Assembly (NCBI GenBank): GCA_002509405.1
Contig: DAVO01000014.1
Location: 30,592-94,591, forward strand
Direction: 5' to 3'
DNA length: 64,000 nucleotides
Origin: Methanomassiliicoccaceae archaeon UBA72
GTDB lineage: Archaea > Thermoplasmatota > Thermoplasmata > Methanomassiliicoccales > Methanomethylophilaceae
The stretch's first letter is position 1; each line of letters opens with the position of its first letter. The notes beneath the pieces were generated by a model. The model did not search any database. It was not told where the DNA came from and was given only the letters and a program-made list of their open reading frames with translations. This document shows positions 43,418-51,933 of this stretch, in pieces. Position numbers and translations under genes: made by a program.

Positions 43418-44071
43418 ATGAAGAAGGACACTCGTTTGGTACTCGCACTGGACGAAACCGACGGCAAAAAGGCGCTGGCTATTGCCGACGCAGTATCGGA
43501 CTGCGTAGACGCGGTAAAGATAAACTGGCCTCTGGTCCTCTCCTCCGGTCCCGAAATGATCGACCGGCTGGCGGAGCACAACGATGTAATATGCGACTTC
43601 AAGGTGGCAGATATACCGAACACGGTCCGATTGATCGTGGAGAATTGCGTTTCGAGGGGTGCTTCGGCGGTAATCGTTCACGCGTTCACGGGCGACGATT
43701 CGCTTGCGGCCGCCGTCGCGGCCGCCGGCACCGACGCAGAGATATTTGCCGTCACGGAGATGAGCCACCCGGGCGGCCAGCTTTTCACCGCCAGGCATGC
43801 GGTGGAGATGGCCGAGATGGGGGTCAGATGCGGCGCTTCCGGTTTCATCGCGCCCGCCACGAGGCCGGAGGGCATCGCCGCCATACGGGCGGTCGTGGGG
43901 GAGAGGACGATACTTTCGCCGGGAGTGGGCGCGCAGGGCGGCAGCGCCGCCGCCGCAATATCCGCAGGGGCAGACTATGTGATAGTAGGCCGCTCGATAT
44001 ACAACTCCGGTGACCCGAGGGCGGTGGCCAAGGGCATCTGCGACGAAATCGAGCGGTGCGCGGACCTCTGA
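43418..44071 (+). CDS. pyrF: Orotidine 5'-phosphate decarboxylase
   Basis: A 217-residue enzyme that makes UMP from OMP, the last step of pyrimidine synthesis. The catalytic lysine-aspartate array is seen as LALDETD, KINWPLVL and DFKVADIPNT. The phosphate site is SPGVGAQGG followed by GADYVIVGRSIY. ATG 43418 has GGGGA just upstream; an in-frame TTG at 43400 is less likely. It shares a promoter region with the divergent radical SAM gene. Confidence 0.95.
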   Translation: MKKDTRLVLALDETDGKKALAIADAVSDCVDAVKINWPLVLSSGPEMIDRLAEHNDVICDFKVADIPNTVRLIVENCVSRGASAVIVHAFTGDDSLAAAVAAAGTDAEIFAVTEMSHPGGQLFTARHAVEMAEMGVRCGASGFIAPATRPEGIAAIRAVVGERTILSPGVGAQGGSAAAAISAGADYVIVGRSIYNSGDPRAVAKGICDEIERCADL

Positions 44072-44097
44072 ATATATATTAGGAGCGCGCCCGTAAA

Positions 44098-44144
44098 CCT
44101 ATAAATAGGCAATCAAACATCAATCGCCACCTTAAAGGACGGAG
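44098..44144 (+). promoter_or_regulatory. Promoter and ribosome site of the STT3-like gene
   Basis: CCTATAAATAGG (44098-44109) predicts a start near 44130. GGAG (44141-44144) lies nine bases before the ATG. Unlike many genes here, this one has a real leader and a Shine-Dalgarno sequence. A second AT-rich box lies at 44071-44080. Confidence 0.5.
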
Positions 44145-44153
44145 ACCCTTATA

Positions 44154-47100
44154 ATGCGTAAATTCGGAAAGGAAAAATCTTCCCAGGGAGCTGAGAAGAG
44201 GGACCTGGCCGCCAAAGAAGGCGGTGGAGGATCTTGGATAAAAAGACACTGGCTCCTGCTGACGCTTCTAATGATAGTCGCGCTGGCAGTCGTTGTCAGG
44301 ACGGTGTTCTCGTTCGGTATATCCGCGGGAAGCAACTTCGCCCTGTCCGGCGCGGGGGCATCTGAACACCAGCACACGATCGAGAGCATCCTCGCGGGAA
44401 CATTCGGGCTTTCCGACCCATCGCTTAACTACCCGTACGGCGGAACCTCGGTCCAGCCTCCGCTGGTCGACTTCATATTGGCATTCTTCGCCGAGATAGC
44501 CGTGCTGCTGGGCGTATCCGTCCCAACCGCCGCAGCCGGCGTACTGGCGTTCTCCGGCCCCGTGGCCGCCGCCATAGCGTGCCTGCTGGTCTACGTCCTC
44601 GGAAAAGAGATGTTCGACAGGGACATCGGTCTGGTTTCGGCGCTTCTGTTCGCTACCCTCGCGTTGCCCATAGTGATGTCGGCGTTCTCCAACGGCAACG
44701 GGCTGAGCATAGTCTTGCTGTTCTTCGTGACGGCCGCCCTGTTCATATTCAAGGCCATGAACTATCTGGACGGCCGCTCCGACGGTATAAGGGGCGCATT
44801 CACCAAGGACGTTCTGAAGTATACCGTGCCTGCGGGGCTGCTAATTGCCGCAGTAGCGCTTTCATGGAACGGGTTCCGCATGGCGATCGTCATGCTGGTG
44901 TTCCTGATGGTCGCCCAGGCCGTCTTCGCCCGCCTGAAAGGCCGCAACTTCGGCTCGGTGTTCGCTGCCTACCTGACGATCATCGTCATCGGTCTCGCGG
45001 TATCTTTGCCATATTATGTTGCGGCAGGACTGTTCTTCGCGGTCTTCACAGGCCCGGCCATCGTGGCCGCAGTCTCGTTGGCTTGTGTAGGGGTCTTCTA
45101 CCTTATGAGGTCCAGGCCCAAGATGCAGGCGTTCATCGTACCGATGATCGTCGCCATCGCCGTATTTGCGGTTCTATACTTCGCATCCCCCCGTCTGTTC
45201 GAAGACGCAGTCTCGGGCAACCAGATATACGAAACCTCGCTCATAGCAACGATACTTCTGCCTCAGCATGTTTCGATCTCCAACATGGCCACGTTCTACG
45301 GATGGGCCACGGTCTGGATGCCCTTCGTGATTTTCACATACATGCTCTACAGGTTCGGCAAGAAGGGACGCTCAGAGGCATACCCGATGTCCATGCTCTG
45401 GATCATCGGTGTGTTCGTGCTCAGCTGGCTTTCGTATGAAAGCGCAGTAATGGCCGGCGCGATGTATTCCATCGCGGCATCCGCCGTCATAGTAAAGCTG
45501 ATCCGCATGGTGGACATGAGGACCTATCTCTCCACCATAAGGGGAGGCGGCTTCAAGGCGAGCCTTAAAAAATTACTCAAACCTGAGCCCTTCATATCTC
45601 TGGTATGCGTGCTTCTGCTCGTCGTGGCGCCCAACGCGATGCTCGCTGCCGACGCCAGCATCCCGGAGGATCAAGACGGGAGCACTTCCGGATACCTCGG
45701 CGGAATGTACTCCATCAACACAGAGGACAGCAACCCGATGAACATGATCTGGGATTCCTACTCGGGCACATCCAAGGAAGGCGCCCTGGTTACGTGGTTC
45801 CTGGACTCCTCGTCCGCTGTCAGCAGGGGAGGCTTCGTATCGGTCACAAGCAACTCCGGCCAAGGCGCTTCGGCAGCTTCCAATATCATACTGGCAAACG
45901 GTTCTGAGGGAGCCTATGCCGCTATGGCGCTGCGCCTCATAATAGCCGACGGGACCGACAAATATTCGGATCAGATCAACGCGGCGGGCCTCAGCGACCT
46001 GGCGTCGATAATCAACGACCCGGCGGCATGCAGGTCGACCATTCTCAACAACCCCGATATCTATACCGGGATATCAGGGGCCCTCAGCGACGAGAATGCA
46101 GTATACATAAGGGCGGTCCAGTACGTGACCGAGAACCTAACGGAGACAGAGGTCATCGCATTCTACAACGACGTCTGCGACGAGCGCGGGGACGGCGGCA
46201 TATCCTATGTGGCACTTAACGCCGGGATGATCCCTCTATACTACGGAGACGGCTCCTCGATCTCGACCCTCGGGTACCTCAACGACTACTCCCTGGACTC
46301 TTACGGCGCAGTCACCAAGTATTTCTCTTACGGTTACAGCGGCGTCACCTATACCGACGAGATGTACGAGTCCTTCCTGTGGAAGGCGCTCTTCGGCGTA
46401 ACCGACGAGTCTGCCGGCGTCACGCAGAGCATAGCCTATGAGCTGGTGTACAGCGACGGAACCGTCACGGCACAGCCCGGACTCGGGCTAAGCGGATTCG
46501 ATGTCGTGTACTGGCAGGTCAAATACAACCCGGACGATGAAGCCGGTCTTAACGACGGCGGATGGGTTTACATGGACGGATACGATGCCATCGAGCTGCA
46601 GAAGACCAACGGAGGATTGATCAACTACTTCTCAAGCATCGTTCTCCTCAAGGTGTCAGACACGGCCGACGAGAACGCTGTGACCGGGCAGATTACCTAC
46701 AACGGCGGAACGCCCATGCAGGGCGCCAAGGTCGCCGTGTTCGAGGAGGACGAGAACGGAACCTTCGTTCAGCGTTCCACATCGTTCACCGACTCCGACG
46801 GGAACTATTCCATAATGGTCCCGACCTCGGGCAACTACGAGATCAGAGTGTACACCGGTACGGACCTGACGGTCGGAGGAACGTTCGTCGGAACGGTCGC
46901 AGACCCGTCGATAGCCACGGACATAACCGGATCCACCATCTCCGGAACGGTGACAGGCGGCACGTCCCAGGTAAGCGTAACCGCGGTGGGGAAGTACTCC
47001 GGTACAACAGTGACCGTCGCAGCCAATGCCAGCGGTGAATACACATTCCCGGACATGCCGTCCGACAAGTACACTATAACCGCGACCATCGGAACCTACA

Positions 47101-49727
47101 CCCTCGGCACAAAGACCGTGACGATATATCCCGGCGACAACGCAGGAGTGGACATAGAGCCTGAGGGCAAGATATCGGTCACAGTGACAGATCAGTACGG
47201 TGCCCCGCAGACCGGCGTACAGGTCGTGGCGCAGAGTCTGCTCGACGGAACGCTGTATGAGGCCGCGGCAGTCACCGATGCCTACGGAAAGGTCACAATA
47301 TCGGTCATGCGCTCGATAACGGGCGTAGATTACTCCGGACAGTACATAGTCTATGCGAAGGACAAGGTCGGAACCTCATACAGTGCCAAGGTCAGCTCGA
47401 CATCTACGGTAACCGCCAAGATCTCCGTCTACGGGGACGTCAAGACCGTGGCGGGAATGACGGGCATAATAACAGTAACGGCGCCCGGCTATTCATCCGT
47501 CAACGCTTCCGCAGGGACAGCCAACCTGCCCGACGCAGGTAAGTCCGATTCGGTGTTCACCCTCTTCGACGGCAGCAACGTTAAGACGTACGACGCGGCG
47601 ACCGGCACTTACACGGACATAGGTACGGCGGTAAGCTTCACCGGAAAGCTAATGTCCTCATCCAGCGACGCGATTTCCGGAACGGTAACGTTCTTCGGCA
47701 CCAACGGGGTGACCATGGGTTACGCCGCGGACGAAGACGGCAACATCAGCGGAATGCTCCCTGCCGGCGACTACACGATGTATGCCGTGGGGACCGACGG
47801 CTCATGCCTCATAAAATCCGTGACGATAGCCGACGGCACAGACCTGGGCGACGTAAGGACCCAGGACGGCCGGAAGCTTACCGTGACCCTGACGTTCAGC
47901 TCAGGCACCGACGGCCAGAAAGGCGTGGCGTTCAGAGCGGTCGAGGTCACGCTCGGAGACGGGAATGTCATCTACGGGATGACCAATTCCGAAGGCAAAG
48001 CCACTATGCAGATACCCGACGGCGTCACGGCGGAAGTCCTGATCGCAGGCTTCGACGATTTGGCGATGTCATGCTCCGATCTGACGAAGTCCATCTCCGC
48101 CGGCACCGAGAGCGTAACGGCAACATTCAACATAGGCACAGTCACAGGCAGCACCGTGAAGACCCAGAGCATCAACTTTGCAGAGAACACATGGCTGATG
48201 TCATCTTCGTCCTCCACGACGGCGGATTACGAGATAGCCGCGGGAGCGTCTGAAGATGTAAAGCCCGGGACTTATTACTGCATCGAGGAGAACGGGGGCG
48301 TCTATACATACAGCAAGGTCAGCGTATACGCCGGCCACGCTGCGATGTACAAGGTCGCAGACACGGAAGCGACATCCCTTTCGAAGGTCGAACTGCCTGT
48401 CCTCACAGGTGCAACCGTCACAGTGACGGCGGACCCGGACAACGAAGACGCCGAATACTACAAGGTCAGCCTGGGGACCGGCTACTACCTTGTGGAGTCT
48501 GGCCATGAGTACCTGTTCAAAGCGGAGACGGAAACCCAGGTGGCGTACGCCTACTACGACGGCTCGTCCCTGGACAACCCGTCCTGGACTCTGGAAGACG
48601 CCGTAACCCTCAAGGGATACGTCGGAGTGTCCGGAAGCGGTACGGCGATGATAACATCCTCTTCGCAGACGATCTTCACAACCGTCACCGACGGGGTCTA
48701 CGAGACGCAGGTACCCGCCGGCATAGGCGATGTGACGATAGTGTTCGACGTGACGAAGACCATAAGCTCCAGCGACTACAGCTACACCGGAACGGTGACC
48801 GCGACGGTCGACCCGTCCAAGACTAACACCGTCAACGCGCAGCTGACCGGAGACGGGATTATAGTCGCAGACCCTGATGCGGACCTGACAATATCTGTTG
48901 ACCCGGCCTCGATAACGCCGTACGCCGATGGAAGTTTCAAATTTATCATCGACGTGACGCCGTCCGCCGATTCGACGGGCTTAAAGACGTACGCGGTAGT
49001 GTCGTCGGGCCCGTGGCAGCTGGACAGTTCCTACACCGTCACGGTCGACGGCCCGAATGCAACCACCGTCGAAGTCTCTGGATGGCTGGATCCGCTCAAG
49101 GTGGGCGACGGCAACCCAGAGATGGAGGTCTCGCTTGTAGACCTCGAGGGGACCACGCAGGCAACGTGCCTGATCCCCAGCGGATATGTGGTCGAGATCG
49201 CCTCTTCCGACAACGTGACGATAATGGTGGCTACGGACGAGGGCGCCAGCCCCGACGCGGTCAACGATTACGAGTACATGTACGCGGTGACTGTAAGGAG
49301 CGAAGCCAACTACCTCATGCATGCGAAGGTGACGGTCACGGGCGTCCCCGCCGGGTGGCTGTTCACCGTTTCGGACGCCGACGGAAAGCTTATAGATCCG
49401 ACCGGAGAGTTCCCAGTGGCGGGATACGCCGACACGACGATCTACGTGAAGCTGATCAACGCCGACGGTTCGGACGCGGAAGTCCCGGACATCCAGATCG
49501 ACGTGGAAGTTATGCATGGCAGTTCTTCCGTGGCGACCGGATCTTTCGACGTTACGAAGCAGGACGCGGTCCTCGACTCTTCAGCGTCTGCATCCGGCGA
49601 CAATGTGTATCAGACCGGAAGCCAGGTCCAGGATGCGTTCTGGGTCCTGCTCGTGCTGAGCGCGGTCGTGATAGTGATGATAATCTGGCTCGGTTCCAAG
49701 AGGGGGGTGTTCAGACGCAGAAAGTAA
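44154..49727 (+). CDS. Giant STT3/AglB-like membrane protein, probably catalytically inactive, with a repeat-rich ectodomain
   Basis: 1857 residues. Residues about 30-510 form the multispanning STT3/AglB oligosaccharyltransferase-like core, recognisable from DPSLNYPYG (88-96) and the helix order. The expected catalytic motifs are changed. The first loop reads GASEHQHTIES where DxWYH-type metal ligands belong. The second loop reads SAFSNGNGLSI in place of the DHH/DxE motif. The soluble domain has TWFLDS (547-552) in place of WWDYG. From about residue 840 a chain of carboxypeptidase-regulatory/Ig-like beta modules runs to a final transmembrane helix (about 1830-1850) and an RRRK tail. AglB proteins are usually 800-1000 residues. 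It is likely a surface or glycosylation-associated protein, not a normal transferase. Confidence 0.8.
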   Translation: MRKFGKEKSSQGAEKRDLAAKEGGGGSWIKRHWLLLTLLMIVALAVVVRTVFSFGISAGSNFALSGAGASEHQHTIESILAGTFGLSDPSLNYPYGGTSVQPPLVDFILAFFAEIAVLLGVSVPTAAAGVLAFSGPVAAAIACLLVYVLGKEMFDRDIGLVSALLFATLALPIVMSAFSNGNGLSIVLLFFVTAALFIFKAMNYLDGRSDGIRGAFTKDVLKYTVPAGLLIAAVALSWNGFRMAIVMLVFLMVAQAVFARLKGRNFGSVFAAYLTIIVIGLAVSLPYYVAAGLFFAVFTGPAIVAAVSLACVGVFYLMRSRPKMQAFIVPMIVAIAVFAVLYFASPRLFEDAVSGNQIYETSLIATILLPQHVSISNMATFYGWATVWMPFVIFTYMLYRFGKKGRSEAYPMSMLWIIGVFVLSWLSYESAVMAGAMYSIAASAVIVKLIRMVDMRTYLSTIRGGGFKASLKKLLKPEPFISLVCVLLLVVAPNAMLAADASIPEDQDGSTSGYLGGMYSINTEDSNPMNMIWDSYSGTSKEGALVTWFLDSSSAVSRGGFVSVTSNSGQGASAASNIILANGSEGAYAAMALRLIIADGTDKYSDQINAAGLSDLASIINDPAACRSTILNNPDIYTGISGALSDENAVYIRAVQYVTENLTETEVIAFYNDVCDERGDGGISYVALNAGMIPLYYGDGSSISTLGYLNDYSLDSYGAVTKYFSYGYSGVTYTDEMYESFLWKALFGVTDESAGVTQSIAYELVYSDGTVTAQPGLGLSGFDVVYWQVKYNPDDEAGLNDGGWVYMDGYDAIELQKTNGGLINYFSSIVLLKVSDTADENAVTGQITYNGGTPMQGAKVAVFEEDENGTFVQRSTSFTDSDGNYSIMVPTSGNYEIRVYTGTDLTVGGTFVGTVADPSIATDITGSTISGTVTGGTSQVSVTAVGKYSGTTVTVAANASGEYTFPDMPSDKYTITATIGTYTLGTKTVTIYPGDNAGVDIEPEGKISVTVTDQYGAPQTGVQVVAQSLLDGTLYEAAAVTDAYGKVTISVMRSITGVDYSGQYIVYAKDKVGTSYSAKVSSTSTVTAKISVYGDVKTVAGMTGIITVTAPGYSSVNASAGTANLPDAGKSDSVFTLFDGSNVKTYDAATGTYTDIGTAVSFTGKLMSSSSDAISGTVTFFGTNGVTMGYAADEDGNISGMLPAGDYTMYAVGTDGSCLIKSVTIADGTDLGDVRTQDGRKLTVTLTFSSGTDGQKGVAFRAVEVTLGDGNVIYGMTNSEGKATMQIPDGVTAEVLIAGFDDLAMSCSDLTKSISAGTESVTATFNIGTVTGSTVKTQSINFAENTWLMSSSSSTTADYEIAAGASEDVKPGTYYCIEENGGVYTYSKVSVYAGHAAMYKVADTEATSLSKVELPVLTGATVTVTADPDNEDAEYYKVSLGTGYYLVESGHEYLFKAETETQVAYAYYDGSSLDNPSWTLEDAVTLKGYVGVSGSGTAMITSSSQTIFTTVTDGVYETQVPAGIGDVTIVFDVTKTISSSDYSYTGTVTATVDPSKTNTVNAQLTGDGIIVADPDADLTISVDPASITPYADGSFKFIIDVTPSADSTGLKTYAVVSSGPWQLDSSYTVTVDGPNATTVEVSGWLDPLKVGDGNPEMEVSLVDLEGTTQATCLIPSGYVVEIASSDNVTIMVATDEGASPDAVNDYEYMYAVTVRSEANYLMHAKVTVTGVPAGWLFTVSDADGKLIDPTGEFPVAGYADTTIYVKLINADGSDAEVPDIQIDVEVMHGSSSVATGSFDVTKQDAVLDSSASASGDNVYQTGSQVQDAFWVLLVLSAVVIVMIIWLGSKRGVFRRRK

Positions 49728-49756
49728 TCTCGATAATAGGGGCGGTATCACTGCTT

Positions 49757-50518
49757 ATGGTGGCAGGCATATGCCTTGCCACGGCGGACGAGTCGGATGC
49801 GGAGTACTTCAACGTTAACCCCGTGGACGGCTACACGGTCAAGACCGGGGGATCCATAACTTACGAGGCGCCCTTCTACTACGAAGGCAGCTACAGCTCT
49901 ATGGCCGTGACCTTCACCGCATATCTCCTGAATTCGGACGGAGATAAGATGTCCGGCGCGGTATCCCCCTCCACAGGCACATATACTTCCAACGGCACGA
50001 AGACGATAACCGTGACGGCCCCGTCCTCCGCAGGCACATACAGGCTTGTGGTGGAATACAGCGGGAACGTCACCGTCGGCACCGAGGAGATCGAAGTCAG
50101 CGGATCCAGCCAAGCATCCGTTAAGGTTGTGGTGCCTATAACCCTTAAGGCGGAGATCACCAACAACGGGAAAGTCTCACTGAGCTCCCTTACGGTCAGT
50201 TTCATCGTCGACGGAAAGGCAGTTCCGGATAGCCAGACCACGGTCACGGATATAGCGCCCGGAGAGACGGACACCGCGACCTTCGAGTGGGTCACGGACT
50301 CTCTTTCTTCGGGGAAGCACACCTACAAGGCCGTCAGCGAGACTTCGATGGTGGACATCACCGGGCTCGACAGGGAGAGCGTGTTCTACATAGGACATGA
50401 CGACTACCAGATCGCAACGGTTCTTGTGGCACTGCTTTTCGTGATCCTGGTGGTCATTCTCATATTCGTCATCAGGAAGCCCGTTAAGAACTACGGAAAG
50501 CCCAAGGGAAGGCGTTAA
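49757..50518 (+). CDS. Secreted, membrane-anchored CARDB-like surface protein with uncertain start
   Basis: The frame clearly encodes a signal-peptide-like stretch (VISIIGAVSLLMVAGICLATA), a beta-rich ectodomain and a CARDB-like module (LKAEITNNGKVSLSSLTVSF, VTDIAPGETDTATFEW). It ends with a transmembrane helix (about the last 45-20 residues) and a basic tail. The only ATG near the expected N-terminus (49757) falls inside the signal peptide and would leave it short. The upstream part of the hydrophobic segment overlaps the end of the STT3-like gene in another frame and has no ATG, GTG or TTG. The start may be a non-standard codon, or the gene may be expressed by a frameshift. It likely works with the protein at 44154. 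Confidence 0.72.
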   Translation: MVAGICLATADESDAEYFNVNPVDGYTVKTGGSITYEAPFYYEGSYSSMAVTFTAYLLNSDGDKMSGAVSPSTGTYTSNGTKTITVTAPSSAGTYRLVVEYSGNVTVGTEEIEVSGSSQASVKVVVPITLKAEITNNGKVSLSSLTVSFIVDGKAVPDSQTTVTDIAPGETDTATFEWVTDSLSSGKHTYKAVSETSMVDITGLDRESVFYIGHDDYQIATVLVALLFVILVVILIFVIRKPVKNYGKPKGRR

Positions 50519-50523
50519 ATCAT

Positions 50524-51132
50524 TTAGCGGGGGAAACCCCGCTCAATTTGTTTTTCTGACATCACTGCAGCTATGGCTATGTCCGAACGCGTCCGCTCCA
50601 TAATTCCTCTGGCTATGTCCTGCTTCCTTCTCATCGGGGCCACAGCGTCCGGCACGTCGAACATAAGCAGCCCGTCGGTGACTTCTTCCATCATCCTGTA
50701 GACGGTCATGGCCCTTTCCATGTCCCCGGCCATAAGGCATTTCAGCGCCACCCTTCTGAGCTCTCCCACCGAATCTGCAAGGCCCAGGGCCCATGATTGT
50801 TCGGTTATTCCGAGGCCGAGGTTCGTCGGTACGGTCCCGTCCCTCAGCAAGCTCCCGAGTATGGCGGCCTCCGCGTATTCGGACATCGCATCTGCCGCAG
50901 GGCCGGAGTAGAGCAGGCAGGGCTCCTCCCCGAGGCCAGATACCAGCCTTCCCACCTCTTCCGCGATCTTCAATGCGTCCTCGGAATAGTCTTCGCCTTC
51001 GTGTATTGAATGGATTATCCTCTTCGACCTTCGGATTATGTCCCGGGATGACCGGATGGCGTACTCCCTGCGTTCCTCTGCACGGTTAAAGAATTCCGAG
51101 GCCGAAGCGAGCCCCTCTGAAAGACCTTCCAT
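50524..51132 (-). CDS. Translin-family RNA-binding protein
   Basis: A 202-residue, mostly helical protein matching archaeal translin-like COG2178. Its N-terminus reads ASEFFNRAEERREYAIRSSRDIIRRSKRIIHSIH, followed by EYAEAAILGSLL, LGLADSVGELRRVAL and YRMMEEVTDGLLMFDVPDAV. Eukaryotic translin-TRAX cuts and binds small RNAs; archaeal homologues form octamers with RNase activity in studied cases. It is the last gene of the hypB-purD-truA operon, 24 bases after truA. Confidence 0.87.
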   Translation of the reverse strand: MEGLSEGLASASEFFNRAEERREYAIRSSRDIIRRSKRIIHSIHEGEDYSEDALKIAEEVGRLVSGLGEEPCLLYSGPAADAMSEYAEAAILGSLLRDGTVPTNLGLGITEQSWALGLADSVGELRRVALKCLMAGDMERAMTVYRMMEEVTDGLLMFDVPDAVAPMRRKQDIARGIMERTRSDIAIAAVMSEKQIERGFPR

Positions 51133-51156
51133 GGGACGGTATGCCCTTAGTTCGGT

Positions 51157-51933
51157 TTAAAGGGAGGTGAAAAAGGACTCCCTCAGTCTGCTGCGGAACA
51201 TCTCTTCCTTGACCTTGGAGTCGAACATCGCCATGTCGGGAACAGTAAAATCCAGACCCTCGTAGACCACGTCCCTGAGGGTCAGAGCGTCTGCGCGGGC
51301 GACACCGAAGCTTATGTCGTCGCCATTCAGGGCCCTCACCACATCTTCGGTCTCGGCATCGCCCCTTCCGACCGAGGCGATGGCCGACATCATGCGTCTG
51401 ACCTGGTTCCAGAGGAAGAACCTGGCACTGCAGTCGAAAACGAGTATGTCGCCGTCCTTCCAGATTTCTGCGGATTCGATCTTTCCCGTCGTGGGTTTGT
51501 TGTCATATTTGCAGAAACGTACGAAATCATGTTCGCCCACGAAGAGGGAGGCACACTCCCGGGCGCGTTCCGAATCGATCCCCTCGGAAGGCATGACATA
51601 GCGGTACTTCCGCACATCCGCATACCTGGGGTTGAAATCGTCGGGGACCCGGGCATAGGAACGGTAATAAACTCCCCTGGACACCGCGTTGAGCGCCTTC
51701 AGCAGGACCTCGCAGTCCCCAAATTCCGTGCTGAAGACCGCTACGTTCCCGAGGGCGTTTACCCCGCGGTCCGTTCTGCTTGCGAGTTTCAGATCAAGCT
51801 CCTCTGCGGTCGAATCGCATATGGTCTGAAGATTGGAAGATATCTCCCCTTCGACGGTCCGCAGCCCCGGCTGGGCCTGGGACCCGGAGAAGCCCTCTCC
51901 GAGATAGGCGACCTTCACGGCCAGGCGCGTCAT
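51157..51933 (-). CDS. truA: tRNA pseudouridine synthase TruA
   Basis: A 258-residue enzyme that makes pseudouridine at positions 38-40 in the tRNA anticodon arm. The catalytic aspartate is D55 in SRTDRGVNA. FNPRYADVRKYRYVM and a late F-L-W-NQVRRMM region are typical TruA. The ATG overlaps the purD stop by four bases, so it is co-translated with purD. Length is normal. Confidence 0.93.
   Translation of the reverse strand: MTRLAVKVAYLGEGFSGSQAQPGLRTVEGEISSNLQTICDSTAEELDLKLASRTDRGVNALGNVAVFSTEFGDCEVLLKALNAVSRGVYYRSYARVPDDFNPRYADVRKYRYVMPSEGIDSERARECASLFVGEHDFVRFCKYDNKPTTGKIESAEIWKDGDILVFDCSARFFLWNQVRRMMSAIASVGRGDAETEDVVRALNGDDISFGVARADALTLRDVVYEGLDFTVPDMAMFDSKVKEEMFRSRLRESFFTSL

Noticed and set aside
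44154..49727. Call as ordinary oligosaccharyltransferase AglB
   Set aside because: Catalytic signatures are not present at the expected places and the length is about double.
49013..49756. Long upstream extension of the CARDB-like protein
   Set aside because: It overlaps the STT3-like gene in another frame and reads as Arg/Gly-rich shadow sequence until about 49709.
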